DNA of 64,000 nucleotides from Henckelia pumila (Eukaryota > Streptophyta > Magnoliopsida > Lamiales > Gesneriaceae), in contig NC_133121.1 in assembly GCF_033568475.1 (NCBI RefSeq), forward strand, positions 134,758,375-134,822,374, read 5' to 3'. The position numbers were made by a program, and so were the translations under genes. Each line of letters begins with the position of its first letter. The first letter of the stretch is position 1. The notes beneath the pieces are model-generated. The model had not been told where the DNA came from. It ran no database searches and was given only the letters and a program-made list of their open reading frames with translations. This document shows, one piece after another, positions 54,248-64,000 of this stretch.

Positions 54248-55537
54248 TGAAACAGACTCATCTGATTTTGAACAAATAGGAGTAAATACAGAAGAATTAT
54301 ATCATTTACATCAGGAATTAGAACAATACAGAGATATGGATATTTCACAATCAGAATCTGAAGATGATTCTAGATCACGATTAAATCTACGAACGAATGT
54401 AGAAGGTAGTGGTGGAAGAGATGATGAAGAATTTAAATATAACAGAGACCAATACTATGGATTTTATAAATATGTTAGAGATATTCTTAGAGAATCAAAA
54501 ACATCAGGATTTGTGAAACAAAATATCTTAGATTTAGGTTGTTCAACAGCCAAAGAAAGAAAATCAAAGATAGATCATTGGGAAAATGAACTATCAGTAC
54601 AAATTTAATTAACACCATTATTAGACAAAAGTGAGAATATTCAAGTTTTAACTCATGGGATGATAAAAATGACACTGGTAGGAGCAGTAAGAACTTGGGC
54701 TGAAAACCTAGTAATTACTACTAATAATGATGCTAATCTGGTAGCTAAGAACATAGAACAAAATAGAGCAATTTTTATTCTAGATAATATTAAACTATGC
54801 AATTTATGTTATCTAGAAGAATTTATATGTGATTATGAAACAAACTATTATCAGTTAATAGATGCTGATAAAAAAGAACATTATAAATTAAGTATTTTTA
54901 ATAAAATACCTAATATACCAATAAATAGTAAAGATGAATTCTTAACTAGCGCTTCTGCCAAAACATTAGGAGGAGCTATTAAATTCATTAAAGATGTTAT
55001 AACAAAAAAATGTCATGAAGTAACATTAAATAAAAGAATATCCAGATCTTACAAACAAAACAATAACCTTTGTTGTGACAAAATGGAATTCACAGTAAAA
55101 GAATACGGTTGCAAAACAAACATGTCACACAAACATTTAAAACGACAGAAACAGAATAAATTTAATAAACCTTATAAATCTTTTAATAAAAAATTTATTC
55201 CCTATAAGAAAAAGAAATTTAAAAGAAATTTCTTCAGAAAACCTTATAAAAGAAAATTTTATAAAAAAATTGATAACAAAAAACCACCTTGCCCAAAGGG
55301 TAAAGGAAAGAATTGCACATGTTGGTTGTGCAACGAAGAAGGACATTATGCGAATGAATGTCCAAAACGAAACGAAAAGAAAAATAAAGTTAAACTTCTT
55401 GAAGAAATATATATTATCTAGTAGAAACATTTTAATTTTCATCCGACGATGAAAATATTTATTATCTTGATGAATCAAGTGAATCAGATTTTGAATCTGA
55501 TTCCACATTTGATAATTCAAGAAATAAAAATGATTAA
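54219..55537 (+). pseudogene. Caulimovirid coat protein
   Basis: Begins with an acidic segment (SETDSSDFEQ), then a structural region, a strongly basic run (about 55140-55270) and a zinc knuckle CWLCNEEGHYANEC (about 55321-55362), the nucleic-acid-binding signature of caulimovirid coat proteins. Breaks: in-frame UAA at 54606-54608 and a stop at 55419-55421. An acidic, serine/aspartate-rich tail (DESSESDFESDS) continues in a shifted frame to 55537. The gene overlaps the preceding ORF's end. Confidence 0.85.
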
Positions 55538-55542
55538 AATAA

Positions 55543-55626
55543 CGACAAGGGCATTTTTGGAAAATGCAACTCTAGGTACTAAACTCAAACTTTTGTTTGG
55601 TTTGAATACCTATTTCCAAGTTGCCC
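55543..55626 (-). repeat. Right terminal inverted repeat of the insertion
   Basis: On the minus strand starts GGGCAACTTGG and ends CCAAAAATGCCCTTGTCG; the plus-strand coat-protein tail ends at 55537, only five bases away. Confidence 0.65.
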
Positions 55627-55635
55627 TTTATAAAA
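55627..55635. repeat. 9-bp target-site duplication TTTATAAAA, right copy
   Basis: Identical to 48054-48062, directly outside the GCCC right end of the insertion. Confidence 0.9.
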
Positions 55636-56418
55636 CGGGGTCTAGTACCCCTTGTTTGTTATACATTTTTTAAAAATTTATATTTATATTTGTTATATTT
55701 TGTTTAAATGATTTTAAAATTTATAATAATTATTTAAAAACCCCAAATTGAACCATCACGTAATAGCTACTAGTAATTTTTTTTAAAAAAATTTAAACTG
55801 AATTGGAAAAAAAATTGCTAAATCATATATATGTTGTATAAAATAAAATAAAATAAAAATTATAAATAATGGATCGATTTGAATAAATTTGAAAACAATT
55901 ATAAATCTTTACTACTATAAATAGAAGATAAAGCCCATTTTTCTTGTTCGCAAGGGTAGTGTATTTATGCCCGGGTTATTACTAGTAAAGCTTTAAGGTA
56001 AACATATTATTGAGTTTGCACTCCACACTGTTCAGAGGAATTTATTTGCATTTTCAACTCTGGTAATCTATTATTTTTTGGTTTTTTTTACCATGCTCAA
56101 TTTCCCCACTTCTGTTTGAATTTTGGGCCAAATTTGTTCAAACCTCAAAACGCGTGACCCTCATATCTCTCTTAGCTTATATTACCAAGATAAATTATTA
56201 AGTTTTTTAGTAGTGTGAAGTTTTTTGGACCTCTATTTTATCAAATTTGTTATTAGTAAAAGTTAATTTTGAAAACAGATATATAATATACTAAAAAGTA
56301 AATTTTAAATATAAATAAAAGTCGGTAGATTACGAAAGTGAAATTGAAAGTGACTGCATGTTAGTTCATACATGTGACGCCAAAAGTCAAAACACACACG
56401 TGAAATACTACTTGTTTA
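55636..56418. other. A2 sequence right of the insertion
   Basis: AT-rich, collinear with 40853-41620 in A1; no gene. Confidence 0.6.
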
Positions 56419-57275
56419 GACCATGTACATTGGCCGAGGATGTGGAGCGATGAAGCCCACATCCTCGGCCCACATTATCTCTCGCCTCCTTCAAAGGGCA
56501 AGAATGTTATCCGCGTGCGAGAAAGAATTGGGCCCCGCGCGGAGACCTGATGCCCTTTCTTTTATTTTTTAAAATTTTTTGTAAATATTTATCAAGCGTT
56601 TTTCTTATTTTTTTAAATTTTTTATTATTTTTTTTAAATTGCATGGTCAGATTAATCTGGTCGTTGGAGATCCAACCGTCCAGATTAATTTGGCGGTTTA
56701 AAATTATTAAAATAATTTAAAAATATTTTTAAAATACAATTTATAATAATATAATTTTAAACTAAATATAAAATAGTGGATGAGATGATTTGACCGTTGT
56801 AGATCAATGGTCAATATTATTTTAGCATTCAATATCTGGAGTTTTCATGGAGATGAATAATTCATAATATTTTTTTTCTTAATTATGTGTGTGATTTTTA
56901 AAATTATGTTTTTAAATTTATGTGTAAGATTTTAAATTTTAATTATGTGTAATATAAAATTTTAAATAATAAATTTTATTGTGTTGAATTATCCATATAT
57001 TTAATGAAATAAAAATTTATTTGTGCATTTCTAAAAATTTTGTAATATTTAAATTTTAATTATGTGTAATTTTAATTTTTTTTAATTGTGCAAATTTATT
57101 TTGTGTTTCAATAAAAATATATTTAATTGAATAAAAAATTAATATTTCAACATCCTTTTTACAACACCATCTCACCTTCGCCGAACCAAACAATGAATTC
57201 TTCATCGTTGACATCATCATGCAATAAAGTTACCAACTTTATCTCACCAACATCATCTCACCATTGAACATGCTC
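56419..57275. mobile_element. Tourist-like (PIF/Harbinger) element in A2, 857 bp
   Basis: Ends GACCATGTACATTGG and, in reverse complement, GAGCATGTTCAATGG, flanked by TTA at 56416-56418 and 57276-57278. Homologous to 41621-42441; internal indels account for the size difference. Confidence 0.75.
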
Positions 57276-57521
57276 TTATTAAAAATGAAAATGGGGCGGG
57301 TCGGGGACGGGGATGTCTTCCCCTTCCCCATCCCCGTCCCCGGGCACATGCCTCCGCCCTTGCAGGCTTGCTTGCTACTGGCTGCCTCCGCCCTTGATCC
57401 ATGTCTTTATATAAGGTTGTCACTACTTGTCTAAATACTTGTGTGAATCATGTCTTACTTTCAAATTTATTTGGTGCTCATTTTTTTGTTTTTTCAAAAT
57501 ACATTTTCTTCTGATGCGAAG

Positions 57522-58871
57522 ATCATAAAATGATATCCCGGGTGTGGATGTGTGGATATGGCCCCAGACTATAAATCATTAAGCCTTCTTGTCTTCTCGA
57601 GAAGGAAAATTCCACATCAAAAAACAAGAATACTCGCCAGTGGGGCGCCGAAGGGTTTTCCGACTTCGCCACTTCGATGCTTAAGTCAGGTTAAAATGTA
57701 TGGAGTGGGGCTTATGAGATTGAGAAATTGAATGTGTCTATGAAGACATAAAAATCATAAGAATACGTGAAGAACGTACCGTAGCCAGGCCCAGGAGCCT
57801 GATATTTATAGGAATTCATGAGAAAATCTAATGATTGTATGGTATGGGTTTTTGACAGCTTTAAATGTGACAAGATGTTTCCCATAATTTCTGGATAAAA
57901 CCCATACCTATTCATCACTATTTTATGTTACTCTCAGATTGTGCCCATGCTGTGGGACCCATGTTTTGATTCTGCCGGGAAGGGCTCTCTAGTCTGGGAA
58001 AGGTTCTCTGGAAATGGAAGACCTTTGTGCCTGGGAAGGGCTCTCTGGAAAGGGAAAACCTTTTGGCAAGACAAGGCAAGGCGAGACACCTCTTGCCAAG
58101 GCAAGGCAAGGCAAGGCAAGACACATCTGGCCAAGGAAAGGGACCACTTGGCAAGGCAAGGGAAGACACCTCTTCTTGGCAAGGGGAGACACCATTGGCA
58201 AGGCAAAGGAAGACACATCTTCCTTATTTCTCTTGGGTTCTACTTCTTTCCGGTCTTCTTTTACCCATCAATCTGGGAACAATTCTGCACCAGGCTTTTT
58301 GACAACCACTCGGGTTTGGTGATAACCCGAGATATTTTTCCGGGGTATCATCTTCCAACCACTTGTAGGCTTGGTGCGTAGCCCAGTGGGGTTTGGCAGA
58401 TTCTACATTGCAGATTCTGCTAGACGAGGCATGCGCCACTACTGTTGACTGCTTCTCTATTCGCCCCGGTGGTAAATGCTTTATCCCTGACACTTACCAC
58501 AGTCATGAAACAAGGTTCGGGTTTTATCACCACAACCGACCCCAGCTTCGGGGAGTGCGAGCTTTCTTCTGGCTGACTCTCTATTACCGACGATTTCCCT
58601 ACCAGAAAAAGGGTTCTGGTTATGGTTTATGTACTAATTGGAGTCGTTTTGTTGTTTCTATGTTTACTGGTGGAGGGATCAAAATTTTATTCTTGATACC
58701 GTCGTTCTAGTGGTGCTGTGGCGGCGAAATAGAAACCGTGCTGGTTCTGTGACGGTGAAATTTATCTAGTTTTTATTATGGTTATTATTACTATTTTGTT
58801 TGAGTTTATCTTGTAATCATTAGCTTCATTTAGTCAAATACATATAATTTAATTATAGTCTTTGTCCGAAT
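57522..58871 (+). repeat. C unit, copy 2 (left arm of a large inverted repeat)
   Basis: Direct copy of 42674-44020 and inverted relative to 58906-60214. It contains the minisatellite at 58066-58220. Open frames in it are created by the minisatellite and are not conserved. Confidence 0.88.
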
Positions 58872-58905
58872 CAAACCATAATAAAATATAAAACAAAATC
58901 AAACC

Positions 58906-60214
58906 ATTCGGACAAAGACTAGAATTAAATTATACGTATTTGAATAAATGAAGCTAATGATTACAAGATAAACTCAAACAAAATACTAATAATAACCATA
59001 ATAAAAACTAGATAAATTTCACCGCCACAGCACCAACACGGTTTCTATTTCTCCGCCACAGCACCACCAGGACGACGATATCAAGAATAAAATTTTGATC
59101 CCACCACCAGTAAACATAGAAACAACAAAACGACTCCAATGAGTACATAAACCATAACGAGAACCCTTTTTCTGGTAGGGAAATCGTCCGTACTAGAGAG
59201 TCAGCCGGAAGAAAGCTCGTACTCCCCGAAGCTGGGGTCGGTAGTGGTGATAAAACCGGCACCTTGTTGCATGACTTTGGTAAGTGTCGGGGATAAAACA
59301 TTTACCACCGAGGCGAACAGAGAATCAATCGACAGGAGTGGCACACGCCTAGTCTAGTAGAATATGCTAGGTAGAATCTGGCAGGCCCCATTGGGCTACG
59401 CACAAAGCCTTCAAGTGGTTGGAAGATGATACCCCGGTAACATATCCCGGGTTATCACCAAACCCGAGTGGTTGTCAAAAAGCCCGGTACAGAATGGTTC
59501 CCAGATTGATGGGTAAAAGAAGGCCGAGAAGAAGTAGAACCCAAGAGAAATAAGGAAAAGATGTCTTCCTTTGCCTTTCCAAGAGGTCCCTTGCCTTGCC
59601 AAGAGGTGTCTCCCCTTGCCAAGAAGAGGTGTCTTCCCTTGCCTTGCCACGATGTCCTTTGCCTTGCCAAGAGGTGTCTTGCCTTGCCAAGAGGTGTCTC
59701 GCCTTGCCTTGATTTGCCCAAAGGTCTTCCCTTTCCAGAGAGCCCTTCTCGGGCATAAAGGTCTTCCTTTTCCAAAGAACCTTTCCCGGGCTAGAGAGCC
59801 CTTCCCGGGCAGAATTAGAACACGGGTCCCACATCGTGGGCACCATCTGAGAGTGACAGAAAATAGTGATGAATAGGTATGGGCATTATCTAGAAATTAC
59901 GGGAAACATCTTGTCACATTTAAAGCTGTCAAAAACCCATACCATACAATCATTAAAGTTTCTCTTGAATTCCTATAAATATCAGGCTCCCGAGCCTTAC
60001 TACGGTACGTTCTTCACGTCTTCTTATGATCTTTATGTCTTCATACACACGCTAAATTTCTCAATCTCATAAGCCCACTCTCCGGCGTCCCACTAACGAG
60101 CTTTCTTGTTTTTTGATGTGTAATTTTCCTTCTCGAAAAGACAAAAATGCTCAATGATTTATAGTCTGGGGTCATACCCACCACCCAGGATATCATTTTA
60201 TGATCTTCGCATCA
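58906..60214 (-). repeat. C unit, copy 3 (right arm of a large inverted repeat)
   Basis: Reverse complement of the C unit, separated from copy 2 by a 34-bp spacer (58872-58905). It differs from copy 2 by several percent and by different minisatellite unit order, so the inverted repeat is old and not a sequencing fold-back artefact. It ends at CGCATCA (60214). Confidence 0.88.
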
Positions 60215-60224
60215 GAAAATTGCT

Positions 60225-62289
60225 CATATTACATAATATTTAATGATCATGAGCGGTGTCAAACGAATCATCTCCACGTCACCCCTAGCACACCGAATGT
60301 AGATTTGCCACAACATTACCCACAACAGTACACATAAAACAATATATACTGAAAACAAGGAAAACAACAGCGCCAACTCCATTTCCTTCTCCTGTCCCGC
60401 AGCTTCCGGAGATTTGAATAGCATTTTTTTAAGGGAAACTGCAAGAACCAAAGCTCGGATTCGTATAGGTAATAACACCTATACCTCCAGAGGTGCTTGC
60501 AGTTTTAGACCCATTTTTTTCGAGGATATTGCTGAGCATGTACGAAGTGTGGCTTCAATACGTGTCTGCTTAGAACATGCTCTCCAGGGCTGAATCAAAG
60601 AGCAATCAGCCTGTCCGGAGAAGCATCCTCTGTCAAGCGCTTCTTGACATAGATTGTTGTCTAGGAATGATCGAGTCATGCACCACGCTCGAATCGCATG
60701 AGAACCTTTAAAAGTACAAAGAAAAAATAAACAACAAACGAGAAGTACTCTGATGGCCTTGAGAAATTTGACTGGTGAATTATGGAATAAGAATTGTTGT
60801 AGGGTATGAGGCGTTAGTAAAAAAGATACATTACTGACTTGAAACTCTAACCTCCGTTGTGAAACTAATGTTTTGAAGTTTCTTTCGAGGAAAACTGACT
60901 TCTTGAAAGTTTAACAAACTCAATTGACGTGGGTGGGCTGGGTAGTGCATAAATTGGGTTTAGTTTTAAAATTTTGTTCGACCTAAAATATACAAAAACT
61001 TGACACAAAGTAGTGAAAAACTGTAGTGAAATTTTAGGAATGAAAAATCATCCCACTTTCAACTTACCACAGACAATCAATAAATAATTGTTATCATAGT
61101 AATAATAAATTTTATTTAAATATGAGTAGAACGTAGTTACTATTTACTTGTAGATTATAATAATTATTATTATAATAAATAATTACCATTTATAGCCTTC
61201 AATTACCATCTTTTACTATTTTAATAAGTGTGTATAATATTTATTATCCACACTGAATTGGATTAGATGACTTGTATTTGAGTTTGATCTTCACACTGCA
61301 TGACTGAACCTTGGTGTTTTTCGGCTTCTCAGTTTTCTGTCTTCTATGCATATGTCAATTGAATTTGTTAAACTTTCAATTATCCAGTTTTCATTGGAAG
61401 AAACTTCAAAACATTAGTTTCACAGCCGAGGTCAGAGCTTCAAGTCAGTAATGTCTCTTTAGCGCCCCATACCCTACTACAATTCTTATTCCAGAAAAGA
61501 AGAATACACCATAGCATTTTCTTTCATTTTCATCTGTCAACTTTCTCATTACCATCAGAGCACTTCTCGTTTGTTGTTTATTGTTTCTTTGTACATTTAG
61601 AGGTTCTCGTGTGATTCGAGCGTGGTGCATGACTCGATCATGACTAGAAAACAATCTATGTCAAGAAGCGCTTGACAGAGGATGCTCCTCTGGACAGGCT
61701 GATTGCTTTTTGATTCAGTCCAAGGGAGCATGTTTCGAGCCAGACACGTATTAAGTTACACTTCGTACTTGCTCAGCAAAATCCTCGAAAAAATGGGTCT
61801 AAAACTGCATGAACCTCTGGAGGTATATGTGTTATTACTTATACGAATCCGAGTTTCGGTTCTTGCATTTTTCCTTCAAAAACGCAATTTGAATCTCCTG
61901 CAGATGCTGGGCGGGATAAAGTAAATGGAGCTAGCGCTTTTGTTTTCCTTATTTTCAGTATCTTGATTTAAAGCATAATGTTGTGTTTAATGTTGTTGCA
62001 AGTGTACATTCGGTGTGGTAGGATGACGTAGAGATGATAAAACATAATGTTTGTAATGTTAAAACTTTATGCCATAGATTTTTAATTTTACCAAAAAAAT
62101 TGAATTAATGTGTGTAGACTCTAGTATAATAATATTTATGGTTAAATTAATAAGAATAAATGACCATGGTTATTGGTTAGGAGGATACGGAAACAAAGAA
62201 GTGGGAAAAATAATAATAAATGAGGAAAGAGTAACAAAAGAAAATCGAAAATAAAAACAAATAAAATAATAAGTTGTGACACGTGTCAA
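60225..62289. repeat. P-Q imperfect palindrome
   Basis: Bases about 60225-60925 (P) are inverted at about 61355-62010 (Q) around a 430-bp AT-rich loop. Each arm contains a block ending CTCCAGAGG|TATA that looks like an exon border; in the Q arm it codes, from about 61625 on, for fragments such as RLTEDAPLDRLIAF and KMGLKLHEPLE. I do not recognise the source gene. Stops occur in all copies. Confidence 0.8.
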
Positions 62290-62389
62290 TTTTTGGAATA
62301 GGGGGACTTACACGTGAACCAACTTGTTATTTTATTTGTTTTTTTCTATGCTCCATGAGGAGCTTTACTCCTCCTATTCCAATAACTGA

Positions 62390-64000
62390 CACGTGTCCCA
62401 ACTTATTATTTTATTTGTTTTTTTTTGTTTTTTTTGTTTCTCTTTCCTCATTTTTACTATTTTCCCACTTTTTTGTTTTCGTCTTCTCCTAACCAATAAC
62501 CATGGTCATTTATTATTATTAATTTAACCATAAATACTATTACACTAGAGTCTACACACATTAATTCAATTTTTTTGGTAAAATTAAAAATCTCTGGCAT
62601 AAAGTTTAAACATTACAAACATTATGTTTTATCATCTCTACATCATCCTAGCACACCGAATGTACATTTGGCACAACATTAAACACAACATTATGCTTTA
62701 AATCAAGATACTGAAAACAAGAAAAACAACAGCGCTAGCTCCATTTACTTTATCCCTCCCAGCATCTGCAGGAGATTCAAATTGCGTTTTTGAAGGAAAA
62801 ATGCAAGAACCGAAACTCGGATTTGTATAAGTAATCACACATATACCTCCAGAGGTTCATGCAGTTTTAGATCCATTTTTTCGAAGATTTTGCTGAGCAA
62901 GTACGAAGTGTGGCTTCAATACGCGTCTGGCTTGAAACATGCTCCCTTGGACTGAATCAAAAAGCAATCAGCCTGTCCAGAGGAGCATCCTCTGTCAAGC
63001 GCTTCTTGACATAGATTGTTTTCTAGTCATGATCGAGTCATGCACCACGCTCGAATCACACGAGAACCTCTAAATGTACAAAGAAGCAATAAACAACAAA
63101 CGAGAAGTGCTCTAATGGTCATGAAAAAGTTGACAGATGAAAATGAAAGTTAATGATACAGTGTATCCTTCTTTTTTCAAATAAGAATTGTAGTAGGATT
63201 TGGGGCGCTAAAGAGACATTACTGACTTGAAGCTCTGACCTCGGCTGTGAAACTAATGTTTTGAAGTTTCTTCTGAAGAAAACTGGCTTCTTGAAAGTTT
63301 AACAAACTTAATTGACATATGCTTGGAAGACCGAAAATTGAGAAACCGAAAAACACCAAGGTTCAGTCATGCAGTGTGAAGATCAAACTCAAATACAAGT
63401 TATCAATGCTAATCCAATTCAGTGTGGATAATAAATATTATACACACTTACTAAAATAGTAAAAGATGGTAATTGAAGGGTAAAAATGGTAATTATTTAT
63501 TATAATAATTATTATGATCATTTACAAGTAAATAGTAACTACTACTCATATTTAAATAAAATTTATTATTAATATTACAACAATTATTTATTGATTGTCT
63601 GTGGTAAGTTGAAAGTGGGACGATTTTTCATTCCTAAAATTTCACTAGAGTTTTTCATTACTTTGTGTCGAGTTTTTGTATATTTTGGGTCGAACAAAAT
63701 TTTAAAACTAAACTCAATTTATGCACTACCCAGCCCACCCACGTCAATTGAGTTTGTTAAACTTTCAAGAAGTCAGTTTTCCTTTGAAGAAACTTCAAAA
63801 CATTAGTTTCACAACGAAAGTCAGAGTTTCAAGTCAGTAATGTCTCTCTTTTACTAACTCCTCATACCCTACAACAATTCTTATTCCAGAATTCACCAGT
63901 CAAATTTCTCAAGGCCATCAAAGTACTTCTCGTTTGTTGTTTATTTTTTCTTTGTACTTTTAAAGGTTCTCATGCGATTCGAGTGTGGTGCATGACTCGA
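62390..64000. repeat. Inverted copy of the P-Q unit, cut by the window end
   Basis: Reverse complement of 62289 back to about 60650: Q-like sequence in P orientation at 62620-63320, then P-like sequence inverted at about 63540-64000. The axis is near 62340, beside GACACGTGTC palindromes at 62278-62287 and 62389-62398. The arm continues beyond the window. Confidence 0.85.

Larger units (their letters stand above)
48063..55626 (+). mobile_element. Mutator-like-ended insertion containing a caulimovirid genome
   Basis: Exact limits come from the paralogous empty site. The left end (GGGTAAATTATAAATTC...) and reverse complement of the right end (GGGCAACTTGGAAATAG...) match at 19 of the first 30 positions without gaps, with many remaining differences being transitions. 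Further in, both have ...TAGTACCTA/TAATACCTA and AAAAATRCC...CCCTTRTC blocks, so the inverted repeats span about 85 bp on the right and about 130 bp on the left. Between them lies only virus-derived sequence: pol begins within about 45 bp of the left repeat, and the coat-protein stop codon is a few bases from the right one. No transposase is present, so movement would have needed one in trans. Confidence 0.75.
46477..58871 (+). repeat. 4.8-kb duplicated segment, copy A2, carrying a 7.6-kb insertion
   Basis: Collinear with 39303-44020 when 48063-55635 is left out. Divergence from A1 is a few percent with small indels throughout, so the copies are not recent. The MITE (56419-57275) and C unit (57522-58871) are at equivalent places. 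Confidence 0.88.

Noticed and set aside
48235..55537. The viral segment as an LTR retrotransposon
   Set aside because: No integrase, no LTRs; a movement-protein gene and a coat protein with zinc knuckle in caulimovirid order are present.
39303..58871. A1 and A2 as very long LTRs of one giant retroelement
   Set aside because: The ends lack TG/CA, there is no primer site, polypurine tract or gag-pol between them, and a Tourist element and a third inverted C unit fit a segmental duplication better.
57522..64000. Large palindromes as sequencing or assembly fold-back artefacts
   Set aside because: The arms differ by several percent with indels and different minisatellite order, which an artefact would not produce, though long reads should confirm.

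Overview
The window is nuclear DNA from a flowering plant, most likely a eudicot. It is AT-rich and intron-bearing, and it is filled with Ty1/copia and Ty3/gypsy retrotransposons, hAT-, Mutator-, Tourist- and Stowaway-type DNA elements, a LINE remnant, a tRNA-derived SINE and an endogenous plant pararetrovirus (Caulimoviridae). I cannot place the species from sequence alone.

Three host genes can be modelled with consistent splice phases. (1) A minus-strand, three-exon gene for a conserved plant protein of unknown function (25441 down to 24106). An hAT transposon sits in its last exon, and the original end of the reading frame appears to lie beyond the transposon at 20873. (2) A plus-strand gene (28757-33427; nine coding exons, 312 aa) with an N-terminal UBA and a C-terminal PUB domain. 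(3) A plus-strand gene (34513-37418; six exons, 213 aa) with a C-terminal SAM domain.

Layout: 1-1020 is an inverted-repeat element. 1021-3809 plus 12657-12856 is one copia element split by a Ty3/gypsy element (3815-12651, TSD GACAC). 13606-19756 is a tandem segmental duplication in AT-rich DNA. 20919-24105 is the hAT element (perfect 8-bp TSD). 25442-28400 is intergenic. 28409-37418 holds the two intact genes. 37900-39123 is another copia remnant with a Stowaway MITE. 39303-44020 and 46477-58871 are two copies of a 4.7-4.8 kb segment; the second is interrupted at 48063-55626. 58872-64000 is made of large nested inverted repeats.

The most striking object is the interruption of the second 4.7-kb segment. 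It is a nearly complete but decayed caulimovirid genome (protease-RT-RNase H, ORF-VI-position protein, promoter, tRNA-Met primer site, movement protein, virion-associated-like protein, coat protein), opened between coat protein and pol. Its outer edges are diverged inverted repeats starting GGG, flanked by a perfect 9-bp duplication TTTATAAAA. The paralogous segment still carries the empty site with a single TTTATAAAA. This is the signature of a Mutator-like DNA transposon and suggests a viral genome travelling as, or trapped inside, a cut-and-paste element.

All retroelement and viral frames seen here carry stops or frameshifts and are treated as pseudogenes.
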